A stretch of 64,000 nucleotides of DNA from assembly GCF_001494595.1 (NCBI RefSeq), contig NZ_LN929908.1:2331716-2395715 (forward strand), read 5' to 3'. A program made the position numbers and the translations under genes. The notes below the pieces were generated by a model, which was not told the DNA's origin, made no database searches, and saw only the letters and a list, made by a program, of their open reading frames with translations. The DNA comes from Mycobacterium sp. M26. Its GTDB lineage: Bacteria; Actinomycetota; Actinomycetes; Mycobacteriales; Mycobacteriaceae. Shown here piece after piece: positions 8,390-16,704 of the stretch (position 1 is the first letter of the stretch; each line of letters opens with the position of its first letter).

Positions 8390-8411
8390 TTGACATTGTC
8401 AACTTTTAAGT
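8390..8411. promoter_or_regulatory. Operator-like palindromes between LLM oxidoreductase and sulfotransferase genes
   Basis: TTGACATTGTCAA (8390-8402) is a perfect palindrome around one central base and is followed at once by ACTTTTAAGT (8402-8411), a second inverted repeat. TTGACA can also serve as a -35 box on either strand. The 58-bp divergent spacer is otherwise short, so a bound regulator would affect both genes. No regulator gene is adjacent. Confidence 0.5.
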
Positions 8412-8425
8412 CTTAGCCTTCGGCC

Positions 8426-9577
8426 ATGGCCGGAGCACGCTTCCACTTCGACTGGGGCAACTATCTGACCATGCTGCGCCTGTTGCGGGCCGAACCCGAT
8501 GCGGCGCGGCGGCGCAGGTTGCTCACCCTCTTTCTGGTCGGCATCCCGCTGATGGCCGCAGTGCACACCGTGTGCTTCGCGCTGGATCCGTTGCTGTTCC
8601 CCGCCCTGCGCCGCACCGAGGTTCGCGAGCCGGTGTTCTGTGTCGGGCACGCCCGCAGCGGCACGACGTATCTGCACCGGCTGATGGCCGCCGACGACCG
8701 GTTCAGCACGGTGATGCTCTACGAGATGCTGTTCCCGTCCCTGCTCGAAAAGCGTCTGTTGCGCCTGCTGGTCCGCGCCGACCAGCGCTTCGGCGGCCGC
8801 CTGCGCCGCAGTATCGATGAGGCCGAGGAACGCGCGTTCGCCAAGACCAACGACATGCACCGCACCGGGTTCTTCTCCCCCGAAGAGGACGATTTCCTGC
8901 TGACCTGCTCGATCGCCTCGGGCGGCTGGATCGCCCTGTTTCCCTATATGGGTCAGTTCGACTTCTACCATCTCGACCGGTGGAGCCCGGCCAAACGCCG
9001 CAAGGTGATGACCTTCTACAAGGAGTGCGTGCGCCGTCAGTTGGTGCTCAATGCACGACCGATTCACCTGAGCAAGAATCCGACCTTCTGTGGCCGCATC
9101 GAGACGCTGATCGAGGTGTTTCCGGATGCGAAATTCGTTGTGCTGATGCGTAATCCGTATGAGACGGTACCCAGCCTGCTCAAGATGCTGCAGACCGGCT
9201 GGGCGCTGCGAGGCCATGACCCGCAGTTGATCGACGATTCGATGAAGCGGCTGGCCGACCAGTCCTATCACTCCTACCGCCACCCGCTCGAGGTGCTGGC
9301 CCGCCACCCCGAAACCCGATCCTGCGTGGTGGATTACCGCATTCTGGTCGCCGAGCCCGGTCAGACCATGCGCGAGGTCTACGCAGCCCTCGACCTCGAC
9401 CTGGCACCGGAACTCGCCCAGCAGTTCGACGCCTCTCGCGGCAAGGGCCACGAGACTCTGCACCGCTACAGCCTCGAGGAATTCGGGCTGGATCCCGCGA
9501 CGATCCACCACGAGCTGGCTGATCTGTTCGAGCAGTACGGCTGGGATACCGAAGGAGAACACGCACGTGCCCACTGA
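8426..9577 (+). CDS. PAPS-dependent sulfotransferase family protein
   Basis: A 383-residue sulfotransferase_3-type protein. The 5'-phosphosulfate loop reads VGHARSGTTYLHRLM (about residues 72-86) and the 3'-phosphate region is seen in FVVLMRNPYETVPSLLKM. It would move a sulfuryl group from PAPS to an unknown lipid or small-molecule acceptor. There is a hydrophobic stretch near residues 28-50 that could associate with the membrane. The ATG at 8426 lies just downstream of a palindromic region. The next gene overlaps by 11 bp, so the two are probably translated together. Confidence 0.82.
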   Translation: MAGARFHFDWGNYLTMLRLLRAEPDAARRRRLLTLFLVGIPLMAAVHTVCFALDPLLFPALRRTEVREPVFCVGHARSGTTYLHRLMAADDRFSTVMLYEMLFPSLLEKRLLRLLVRADQRFGGRLRRSIDEAEERAFAKTNDMHRTGFFSPEEDDFLLTCSIASGGWIALFPYMGQFDFYHLDRWSPAKRRKVMTFYKECVRRQLVLNARPIHLSKNPTFCGRIETLIEVFPDAKFVVLMRNPYETVPSLLKMLQTGWALRGHDPQLIDDSMKRLADQSYHSYRHPLEVLARHPETRSCVVDYRILVAEPGQTMREVYAALDLDLAPELAQQFDASRGKGHETLHRYSLEEFGLDPATIHHELADLFEQYGWDTEGEHARAH

Positions 9578-10877
9578 TCACGGCTCCGCCGAGTTGCGCG
9601 CTGCCTGGGACGATCTCATCGCGGGACTGCAGCGCGCGCGGGACGCCATCGAGTCCCCGGACCTGCACGCTCCCCCGCCTGACGAGCGGGTGCTCGCCGA
9701 GGGCTACCGCTATCTGCTCGGCTACACCTTCTCCGCCATCGAGCGGGCGTTCTTCGAGGATCCCGGCTTCCCGTACTTCCGGCGCGCGATCCAGCCCGTC
9801 GACAAGGCCACCATCGACAACGCCGACGCGCTGTACTTGTCGGCCGCCATCGATGGCGAAAAGACCTACCGGATTCGGGGCACCGTCGTGCCGAACGCCC
9901 CGCAATACATCATCTTCGAGACACACGTGTCCTACGCGGGTGACTCGGGCAGCCTGGCTGAGCTCAGCCCGGTCACCCGGATGATCACCGGATCACTGGA
10001 CAGTGCTGAGCTCCAGATCGCCGATGACGGCACCTTTGAGATCCTCGTCGCGCCGGAGAAGCCGGCAGCTTACACCGGCAACTTCCTGCCCAGCCGCAAG
10101 GTCACCGACGCCGCAACCGGGGTGGCGCGCTACATCATCGTCCGGATGCTGTTCCACGACTGGGAGACTGAGGCCTGCCCCGAACTGCACATCGTCCAGG
10201 ACGGCAACGAAGGTGCGCACCCCGCTGCCGTGGATACCGCGGCGGCTGCGGCCGCGATGCGGCGCATCGGCTCGATCGTCGACGGGCAGATGAGGTTCTG
10301 GAACGACTTCTACGACATCGTCCTGGAGACGCACGGCGACCGTAACGGCGACGGCAAGCAGTTCATGCCGACCAACGCCCTCAACGCACCGGCCCGGGCC
10401 AATATCGCCGCCGGTGGCGGGCAGAACACCAACGTCTATGCCGGCGGCGTCTTCGACCTCGCCGCCGACGAGGCGTTGCTCATCGAGATCACCGTGCCGG
10501 TCCAGCCGGCCTACAGTGGCTTTCACCTGGCCAACCTGTGGGGTGAGTCGCTGGACTACGCCAATCACCAGTCCAGTCTCAACGGATTCCAGGCCGAGCC
10601 CGCCGCCGACGGCGTGCTCCGCTACGTCGTTTCCCACTCCGACCCCGGTGTGCCGAATTGGCTTGACACCACCGGGATTCCGCGCGGATTTCTCAGCCTG
10701 CGCTGGACCTACTCCGAGGAACCCGAAGACCTGCCGGAAGCGACGGTCAGCACAGTGCGCCTCGAGGATCTCCGCGAGCATCTGCCCGCGAGTACCCGGC
10801 AGGTCTCGGCGGCCGAGCGGGCCGAACAGATCGCCATTCGGCAGGCCCACGTTCAGCGCCGCTACCGGCAGTACTGA
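9567..10877 (+). CDS. Conserved protein with C-terminal DUF1214-like region
   Basis: A 436-residue cytosolic-looking protein with no signal peptide. The C-terminal third (FHLANLWGESLDYANHQ, then YVVSHSDPGVPNWLDTTG and FLSLRW) matches the pattern of DUF1214 proteins, whose biochemical role is not settled. The GTG at 9567 lies inside the end of the sulfotransferase gene (11-bp overlap) and follows GAAGGAGA, which fixes the start. Coupling suggests it works with the sulfotransferase, perhaps on the same substrate, but this is inference. It converges with lhgO four bases away. Confidence 0.65.
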   Translation: MPTDHGSAELRAAWDDLIAGLQRARDAIESPDLHAPPPDERVLAEGYRYLLGYTFSAIERAFFEDPGFPYFRRAIQPVDKATIDNADALYLSAAIDGEKTYRIRGTVVPNAPQYIIFETHVSYAGDSGSLAELSPVTRMITGSLDSAELQIADDGTFEILVAPEKPAAYTGNFLPSRKVTDAATGVARYIIVRMLFHDWETEACPELHIVQDGNEGAHPAAVDTAAAAAAMRRIGSIVDGQMRFWNDFYDIVLETHGDRNGDGKQFMPTNALNAPARANIAAGGGQNTNVYAGGVFDLAADEALLIEITVPVQPAYSGFHLANLWGESLDYANHQSSLNGFQAEPAADGVLRYVVSHSDPGVPNWLDTTGIPRGFLSLRWTYSEEPEDLPEATVSTVRLEDLREHLPASTRQVSAAERAEQIAIRQAHVQRRYRQY

Positions 10878-10881
10878 ACCT

Positions 10882-12081
10882 TCAGGCGGTCACCCGGTCC
10901 ACCAGTTCGCGGGCCAGCGCGAAGGCGGAGGTGGCCGCCGGCGACGGAGCGTTGCGGACGTGGGACACCGCACCGGTACGGGAGATCACAAAGTCGTCCA
11001 CCAGGGCGCCGTCCCGGCCCACGGCCTGCGCCCGTACCCCGGCATGGGACGTCCCGTCCAGATCAGCCAGCGACAAACCGGGCATGTAGCGGGCCGCCGC
11101 CTCGACGAAAGCCCGTCGGCTGGCGGCCATCCGGATCTCGTCGACCCCCACCCGCCAGTACCGCTGGGCCACCCGCCAGGTACCCGGCCAGGTCAGGGTC
11201 TCCCAGGAGTCCCGCCACCGCCACCGGCGCAGCGAGTAGCTGTCCCGTGCCGGAACCATCATCGCGGTCGGCCCCAGCGTCACCGCGCCGTCGATGTGCT
11301 TGGTGATGTGCACGCCCAGAAACGGCAGGTCCGGATCCGGGACCGGATAGATCATGCCGTTCAGCCGCGGCTGGGCCGTGGGTTTCAGGCCGAGGTAGGC
11401 ACCGCGGAACGGCACGATCTGCGGGTCACGGGGTGCCCCGGAGCGGCGGGCCAGTCGATCCGACCACAATCCGGCACAGGCGATCACGGTGGTGGCCCGC
11501 AGCGGGCCCTCCGCGGTGTGCACCAGCGGATCCCGGCCGCTGTCGATGGCGGTGACCGCGGTGCCGAACCGCACCGCCGCACCCAGTCCGGCCAGTTCGG
11601 CGACGAGCGCCCGTGCCACCCCCGGGTAGTCGACGATCCCGGTGTTCGGGGCGTGAAGCGCTTGCAGACCAACGGCATTGGGTTCGATGTCGGTGATCTC
11701 GCCGGCGGTGATCCGGCGCAGTCCGGGTACCGCATTGGCGTGTCCGCGCGCCTCGAGATCGTCGAGGCGGGGCAGTTCGCCGGCCGACACCGCGACGATC
11801 AGCTTGCCGCAGCGCTGATGGGCGACACCGTGCTGCTCGCAGTACTCGTACATCAGGCGGGCGCCTTCGACGCACAGCCGGGCCTTCAGCGAGCCGGGCT
11901 GATAGTAGATCCCGCCGTGGATCACCCCGGAGTTGTGTCCGGTCTGATGCTGGGCCGGACCGGATTCGCGCTCGAGCACCAGGACCGAGTCGGCGGGTCT
12001 GCGCGACAACCATTCCCGCGCGACGGCCAGACCGACGATGCCCGCCCCGACGACGATCAGGTCATGTGTCGGGGCTGTCAT
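10882..12081 (-). CDS. lhgO: L-2-hydroxyglutarate oxidase, FAD-dependent
   Basis: A 399-residue DAO-family flavoprotein. The N-terminal dinucleotide fold is VVGAGIVGLAVAREWL, followed by the FAD contact region TGHNSGVIHGGIYY, which is characteristic of LhgO/L2HGDH, and RCGKLIVAV. It oxidises L-2-hydroxyglutarate to 2-oxoglutarate, a metabolite-repair reaction, at the membrane or in the cytosol. ATG 12081 is chosen; it lies 20 bp inside the end of the MscS-like gene, which suggests read-through transcription from the cyclase/MscS pair, although the functions look unrelated. Substrate assignment rests on family resemblance. Confidence 0.85.
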   Translation of the reverse strand: MTAPTHDLIVVGAGIVGLAVAREWLSRRPADSVLVLERESGPAQHQTGHNSGVIHGGIYYQPGSLKARLCVEGARLMYEYCEQHGVAHQRCGKLIVAVSAGELPRLDDLEARGHANAVPGLRRITAGEITDIEPNAVGLQALHAPNTGIVDYPGVARALVAELAGLGAAVRFGTAVTAIDSGRDPLVHTAEGPLRATTVIACAGLWSDRLARRSGAPRDPQIVPFRGAYLGLKPTAQPRLNGMIYPVPDPDLPFLGVHITKHIDGAVTLGPTAMMVPARDSYSLRRWRWRDSWETLTWPGTWRVAQRYWRVGVDEIRMAASRRAFVEAAARYMPGLSLADLDGTSHAGVRAQAVGRDGALVDDFVISRTGAVSHVRNAPSPAATSAFALARELVDRVTA

Positions 12082-13483
12082 CGTCCTCAGTGGTTGCCGC
12101 GGCGCGCAGGACATGCGCCCGGCGCTGTTCGATCACCCGGCCGAATTCCTGGAGCAACAGCGGATTGTCTTGCACCACAGCCTCGATCCGGTCGCGGCCC
12201 ACGAAGACGATGGTGACTTCGTCGACGGCGTACACCGATCCGATGACCGGTTGGCGGGTCAGTGCGCTCTGGCCGAGGAACGAGCCTTCGTCAAGGGTGT
12301 TGACCTCCACTTCGGAGCCGTCCTCGGCGTTTGCGGTGACCTGGACTTCCCCGGACACGATGAACTTCATGCCGGCCGGCACCTCACCGGAGCGCTGCAC
12401 CAACTCGCCGGCGCCGTAGCGCTCCAGCCGCGCATGGGCCAGCAGCTGCTGCTCCTCCTCGCGGTTGAGCCGCAGGACCGGTGCCACCACGCGGTGAACG
12501 GCCTTGGCCACCCGCTCGGGTGAGGAGAACTCGTCCTCGGTCTCGTCGAGGTGGAGTCCGGCCCGCCGCGCCGAGTACCAGACCCAGCGCAGGAACGTGG
12601 CCTTGGCCTTGCCGTCGTCGGCGGGGGTGCGAAGCGGGATCTTGGTCTGATACTCCTTGGCGCCCAACGCCACTGCCGACGGAGTGCGATCGGGATGACA
12701 CTGTGGCAGTTCGGATGCCACCCGGGTGAGCATGGCACAGACCTCGTCGGGCGCATCGTCGATGGCGAACACGCTCGTCACCGTGAGGGTGTGCTTGCCG
12801 GGCGGGCGACTCAGGTTGGTGATCGACGCCGCCGCCAGTACCGAGTTCGGGGTGATCTGCAGGCCGGTACCGGTCTCCAGGTGCACTGCGCGCCAGTTGA
12901 CCTCGACCACACGGCCTTTCGCCGTCGGGGTGTCGATCCAGTCGCCGAGTTTGAAGGGCTGCTCGAACAGCATCAGCAGACCGGAGATGATCTGGCCGAC
13001 CGAGTTCTGCAGGGTGAGACCGACGACGATGGAGGTCACGCCCAGCGCGGTGAACAGACCCTTGACGTTGGCACCCCAGATGTAGGCGAAGATCATGGCC
13101 AGACCCACGGCGATGACCACGAATCGGGCCACGTCCAGGAAGATGCCGGGAATCCGCCTGCGCCACGAGCCTTCCGGGGCGCCCTGGAACAGCGTCGCGT
13201 TGATCCCCGAGAGCACCAGGACCAGCACGACGAAGGCCACCAGCGTGCTGACCATCCGCACCGAGGTGGCCTCCGGCGGGATCTGGGTGGCTTGCAGCAT
13301 CAGCAGCAGCAGCGCCCCGAGCGGCAGCAGGTAGTTGCGCAGCACCGCCACCGGCCGGGCAAGGAAACTCTGCCGCCGTTTGAGACTGTGCTGCCACTCG
13401 GTGAGGGCCACCAGGATCAGCGGCAGGCCGATGGTGATGCCGATCGCCCACAGGAACCACGAGGAGGTGAAGATGTCGGCCAT
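12062..13483 (-). CDS. MscS-family channel with C-terminal cyclic-nucleotide-binding-like domain
   Basis: A 473-residue membrane protein with about five hydrophobic segments in the first 150 residues, then the MscS pore-helix and beta-domain signature VVGLTLQNSVGQIISGLLMLFEQPFKLGDWI (shown as VVGLTLQNSVGQ and FEQPFKLGDWI), and a C-terminal CNB domain (about 350-460). It resembles M. tuberculosis Rv2434c, which also sits beside a cyclase gene (Rv2435c). In the phosphate-binding cassette the usual GE...R(S/T)A is replaced by GQSAL...VIGSVYA, so the Glu and Arg that hold cyclic nucleotide are missing. The start codon shares one base with the cyclase stop (TGATG), indicating translational coupling. 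Gating by nucleotide is therefore doubtful. Confidence 0.85.
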   Translation of the reverse strand: MADIFTSSWFLWAIGITIGLPLILVALTEWQHSLKRRQSFLARPVAVLRNYLLPLGALLLLMLQATQIPPEATSVRMVSTLVAFVVLVLVLSGINATLFQGAPEGSWRRRIPGIFLDVARFVVIAVGLAMIFAYIWGANVKGLFTALGVTSIVVGLTLQNSVGQIISGLLMLFEQPFKLGDWIDTPTAKGRVVEVNWRAVHLETGTGLQITPNSVLAAASITNLSRPPGKHTLTVTSVFAIDDAPDEVCAMLTRVASELPQCHPDRTPSAVALGAKEYQTKIPLRTPADDGKAKATFLRWVWYSARRAGLHLDETEDEFSSPERVAKAVHRVVAPVLRLNREEEQQLLAHARLERYGAGELVQRSGEVPAGMKFIVSGEVQVTANAEDGSEVEVNTLDEGSFLGQSALTRQPVIGSVYAVDEVTIVFVGRDRIEAVVQDNPLLLQEFGRVIEQRRAHVLRAAATTEDDDSPDT

Positions 13484-15681
13484 CAGCCGCGCTCCGGGAT
13501 GCGCCAGATCGGTTCAGGCTCGCCGTCGACGGTGACCGAGCCGGCCTCGGTGAAGGTCATCGTCTCGGCGAGTACGTCGTGCACGCGTGAGGTGACGTAG
13601 ATGCCGGGCTGTGCCACCCCGTTCTTCACCTGGCGGGCCAGGTTCACCGCCGATCCCCACATGTCGTAGATCACCGACGGGCGGCCGACCAGGCCGCTGC
13701 TCACATTGCCCGAATCGATACCGGCATGCAGTTGCAGGTCGGTATCGGCCTCGTTGTTGAAGCGCTCGATGATCCGCTGGCACTCCAGGGCGAATTCCAC
13801 CGTGCGCCGGGCGTTGTCCAGCCGTGGCACGGTCAGCCCGCAGCTGGCCAGATACCCGTTGCGTACCGTGCGGACCCGCTCGATGCCGAATTCCTCGGCG
13901 GCAGCGTCGAACTGGCGGGACAGGTCATTGATCATCGCGAGCATGTCGTTGGACGTCAGTTCGGCCTGCAACCGATCCATGCCGACGATGTCGGCGAAGA
14001 TCACCGAGACATTGTGGTGCTCGGTGGCGATGATCTCCTCGCCCTGCATGTAGCGGTCGGCCATCATGTCCGGCATCAGCGAGCGCAGCAGTTGCTCGTT
14101 CTCGGCACGCTGCTGGTTGAGCAGGTCCTCCTTGACCGTCAGGCTGCGGCTCATCTCGTTGAACGAGCGGGTGAGATCACCGATCTCATCGCGCGTGTCC
14201 ACCGGAATCGACACGTTGTAGTCGCCCTCGCTGATCCGGTGGGCCCCTTCTTCGAGTCGGCGGATCGGCCGCAGGAAGACCTGGGCGAGGAAGATCGCCA
14301 GGATGCAGACGGCGAAGATGATCCCGGTGGTGGCCAGCACCATCACCCGGGTGAAGTTCGATTCCCGGTCGAAGGCCTCGGAGGTACTGACCGTGGCGAC
14401 GATCGTCCAGTGCAGCTCTGATCCTTTGGCCACCAGCGGGGCGTAGGCCTGAAGGGCCTCCTGCCCCAGATAGTCCTTCGTGATCAGCGTGCCCGACAAG
14501 CCTTTCTGGGCCTCTCGGGTGGCTGCCGACGCCGCGGGTTGGACTAGCGTGGTGCCCCCGAGGCGGATCGCCATATCGGCGACATCCGGTGGGGTGCCGG
14601 CCTGAACGACGTCCTTCTTGTACTGCTCGGGGTTCTCCAGGAACATCCGGGAGTCCGACCGCATCAGACCGTCGGAGCCCACCAGATACGTCTCGCCGGT
14701 CTTCCCGAGTCCGGTGCCCTGCCAGTTCCGGTCGAACGTCATCAGCCGGTTGATCTTGGTGATCGGGAACTGCAGCGCCAGAACGCCTTCGGCCTTGCCG
14801 TTGGGTGGCAGCGGCGCCACCATCCAGGCGGTGGGCTGCATCTCGGCCGGCTGGTAGAACTCGAAGTCCGTGAAGGCGACGAAGTCGACCTCGTTGGCGG
14901 ACATGGCCTTCTGATAGGCGTCGTGCAGCAGCGACCCGCTGTATGGGCCGTTGAGGATGTTGGTGCCCAGATCGACGTCCTTGTAGGCGCTGTAGACCAC
15001 GTTGCCCCGGCCGTCGATCAACAGGGCGTCCTGGAACTCGAAGCGGGTGACGATCTCGCGGAAGTACTCCTGATAGCGGGCATTGGCTGCCGACCAGGGG
15101 CTACCGTCGCGCGCGTCGGTCACGGTGAGCGCGACATCGTCGTTCTGCCGCTGCGCGGTGTAGTTGGCCTGCAGGTAGCGCTGTGCGGGCGACGTCGGCA
15201 GCAGGGCGTCCGGATCCAGTTCGGCCCCGGTGTACTTCTGCGTCTGCTTGATGAAGTCGTTGTTGTAGTAGTTCACCACCGACTGCCACTGCTCGGGCTT
15301 GACGGTGCTGGTGGCCAGTTGGTCGAAGCCGGCCGTGAAGTCCCGCAGGGCAGCCTGGGTGGTGCCGCCGTGGGTGTAGACGATCAGGGCGTCCTTGAGA
15401 TCGGTGATCTGGTTCTCCAGCGCCCTGGACTGGAATTCCCGGACCTGGACGAGACGGTTGAACACCGCGGTGCGCAACGCCTCGCGGCCCGCGGTGAATG
15501 CAATGCCGCCCACCACCGCCGCGGCCAGGATGGCGCACAGCACGAGCATCAGGATGAGCTTGGACTGGATGCTGATCCGCGACAGCACGAAACGTCGCCG
15601 CAGGCCGCCACGCCGAGCGCGGCTATCGTGACCCCGTTCCGGCGCTGTGTCAGCTATGTCCTGCTCAGACACCTGCGTCAT
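13483..15681 (-). CDS. Membrane class III nucleotidyl-cyclase-like receptor (extracellular sensor, HAMP, degenerate cyclase domain)
   Basis: A 732-residue protein: TM1 at about 41-63, a large Cache-like extracellular sensor (64 to about 400), TM2, a HAMP domain (LRPIRRLEEGAHRISEGDY), and a cyclase homology domain from about 557. The first metal Asp is kept (FADIVG, D564) and the substrate Asp too (IYDMWG, D673), but the canonical KTxGD is RTVRN (K to R604, second metal D to N608) and the transition-state Arg four residues after Asn680 is Gln684. It resembles Rv2435c in domain order. ATG 15681 is chosen because GGAGGG ends six bases upstream; ATG 15687 is too close to that site. Activity is uncertain. 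Confidence 0.85.
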   Translation of the reverse strand: MTQVSEQDIADTAPERGHDSRARRGGLRRRFVLSRISIQSKLILMLVLCAILAAAVVGGIAFTAGREALRTAVFNRLVQVREFQSRALENQITDLKDALIVYTHGGTTQAALRDFTAGFDQLATSTVKPEQWQSVVNYYNNDFIKQTQKYTGAELDPDALLPTSPAQRYLQANYTAQRQNDDVALTVTDARDGSPWSAANARYQEYFREIVTRFEFQDALLIDGRGNVVYSAYKDVDLGTNILNGPYSGSLLHDAYQKAMSANEVDFVAFTDFEFYQPAEMQPTAWMVAPLPPNGKAEGVLALQFPITKINRLMTFDRNWQGTGLGKTGETYLVGSDGLMRSDSRMFLENPEQYKKDVVQAGTPPDVADMAIRLGGTTLVQPAASAATREAQKGLSGTLITKDYLGQEALQAYAPLVAKGSELHWTIVATVSTSEAFDRESNFTRVMVLATTGIIFAVCILAIFLAQVFLRPIRRLEEGAHRISEGDYNVSIPVDTRDEIGDLTRSFNEMSRSLTVKEDLLNQQRAENEQLLRSLMPDMMADRYMQGEEIIATEHHNVSVIFADIVGMDRLQAELTSNDMLAMINDLSRQFDAAAEEFGIERVRTVRNGYLASCGLTVPRLDNARRTVEFALECQRIIERFNNEADTDLQLHAGIDSGNVSSGLVGRPSVIYDMWGSAVNLARQVKNGVAQPGIYVTSRVHDVLAETMTFTEAGSVTVDGEPEPIWRIPERG

Positions 15682-15738
15682 CGGCATCCCTCCGCCGGCC
15701 AGGCGAACACAGCACTGACCAGGGAGCAGACTAGCAGT

Positions 15739-15790
15739 TGATGTGACCCATGGGACTGATGTGACCGTTGGCCGGGGGCCTGATGTCGCC
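15739..15790. promoter_or_regulatory. Direct repeats in the cyclase/hydrolase divergent region
   Basis: TGATGTGACC occurs at 15739-15748 and again at 15757-15766 (18 bp apart), with a related TGATGTCGCC at 15781-15790. They lie in the 168-bp spacer between the cyclase gene (start 15681, minus) and the hydrolase gene (start 15850, plus). Spaced direct repeats like these often bind regulators, but no regulator can be named. Confidence 0.4.
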
Positions 15791-15849
15791 GACTCACTGA
15801 CCGGAACGCCCCATTGAGCAACGGCCCCGCAAATGATCGGATACCAGGC

Positions 15850-16704
15850 GTGGAGATCACCTACGAGGGCACACTGCGCGAAGTCAGCACCGACAAAGGC
15901 GTCCTGCGCTATCACGAGGCCGGCGACGGTCCGCCGCTGTTGCTGCTGCACGGCTCCGGACCGGGTGTCACCGGGTGGCGCAACTTCCGCGGCAACCTCG
16001 GGTTCTTCGCCGAACACTTCCGCTGTCTGGTGCTGGAGTTCCCCGGATTCGGCGTCAGTGACGACTTCGGTGGCCACCCGATGCTCGACGCCCAGGGCGC
16101 CGTCCCGATGTTCCTCGACGCCCTCGGCGTCAAGAAGGTCGACGTGATCGGCAACTCGATGGGTGGCGGCGTCGGGATCAACTTCGCCATCACCAAGCCG
16201 GATCGGATCGGCAAGCTGATCACCATCGGCGGGATCGGCACCAACATCTACAGCCCCGGCCCCAGCGAGGGCATCCGGCTACTGCAGGAGTTCACTGAGG
16301 ACCCCACCCGGCAGCGTCTGGTGGACTGGCTCAACTCGATGGTCTACGACCCCGAGCTGGTGACCGAGACCCTGATCAACGAGCGCTGGGAACTGGCCAC
16401 CGACCCGGAGACGCTGGCCAGTGCCCGGCGGATGTACGGCAAGGCGGCGTTCGCCGCGACCATGAAGATGATGCGCAACGCCGACTTCCCGCTTCCGTGG
16501 GCGATCATGCACAAGGTCAAGGCGCCCACGCTGCTCACCTGGGGGCGTGACGACCGGGTCAGTCCGCTGGACATGTCGCTGGTGCCGATGCGCACCATCC
16601 CCAACGCCGAATTGCACGTGTTCCCCAACTGCGGACACTGGGTGATGATCGAGCAGAAGGCGGCCTTCGAAGCCACCGCACTGGGCTTCCTGCAGCGCGC
16701 CTAA
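15850..16704 (+). CDS. Alpha/beta hydrolase, HsaD-like meta-cleavage product hydrolase
   Basis: A 284-residue alpha/beta hydrolase. The oxyanion region is LLLHGSGPGVTGWRNF, the nucleophile elbow is GNSMGGG (Ser), the acid lies in WGRDDRVSPLD and the catalytic His in FPNCGHWVMIEQ. These and INLFAP-like NIYSPGPSEG match the C-C bond hydrolases of the HsaD/BphD group, which split ring-opened meta-cleavage products of steroids or biphenyl. HsaD itself has the same GNSLGGG and GQCGHWVQVE. A GTG at 15850 gives a length fitting the family; a TTG at 15814 would add 12 residues. Nearby HsaA-, HsaC- and KstD-like genes support an aromatic or steroid ring pathway. Confidence 0.8.
   Translation: MEITYEGTLREVSTDKGVLRYHEAGDGPPLLLLHGSGPGVTGWRNFRGNLGFFAEHFRCLVLEFPGFGVSDDFGGHPMLDAQGAVPMFLDALGVKKVDVIGNSMGGGVGINFAITKPDRIGKLITIGGIGTNIYSPGPSEGIRLLQEFTEDPTRQRLVDWLNSMVYDPELVTETLINERWELATDPETLASARRMYGKAAFAATMKMMRNADFPLPWAIMHKVKAPTLLTWGRDDRVSPLDMSLVPMRTIPNAELHVFPNCGHWVMIEQKAAFEATALGFLQRA

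Noticed and set aside
10414..12216. A 600-codon plus-strand open frame over the DUF1214-like gene end and lhgO
   Set aside because: Out of frame with one gene and antisense to the other; composition is typical of high-GC shadow frames.
15739..15766. CRP/cAMP receptor site in the cyclase upstream region
   Set aside because: TGTGA halves are present but in direct, not inverted, orientation; no TGTGA-N6-TCACA.
13483..16077. Longer cyclase frame starting at 16077
   Set aside because: The extra residues are antisense to the HsaD-like gene; GGAGGG before ATG 15681 marks the start.
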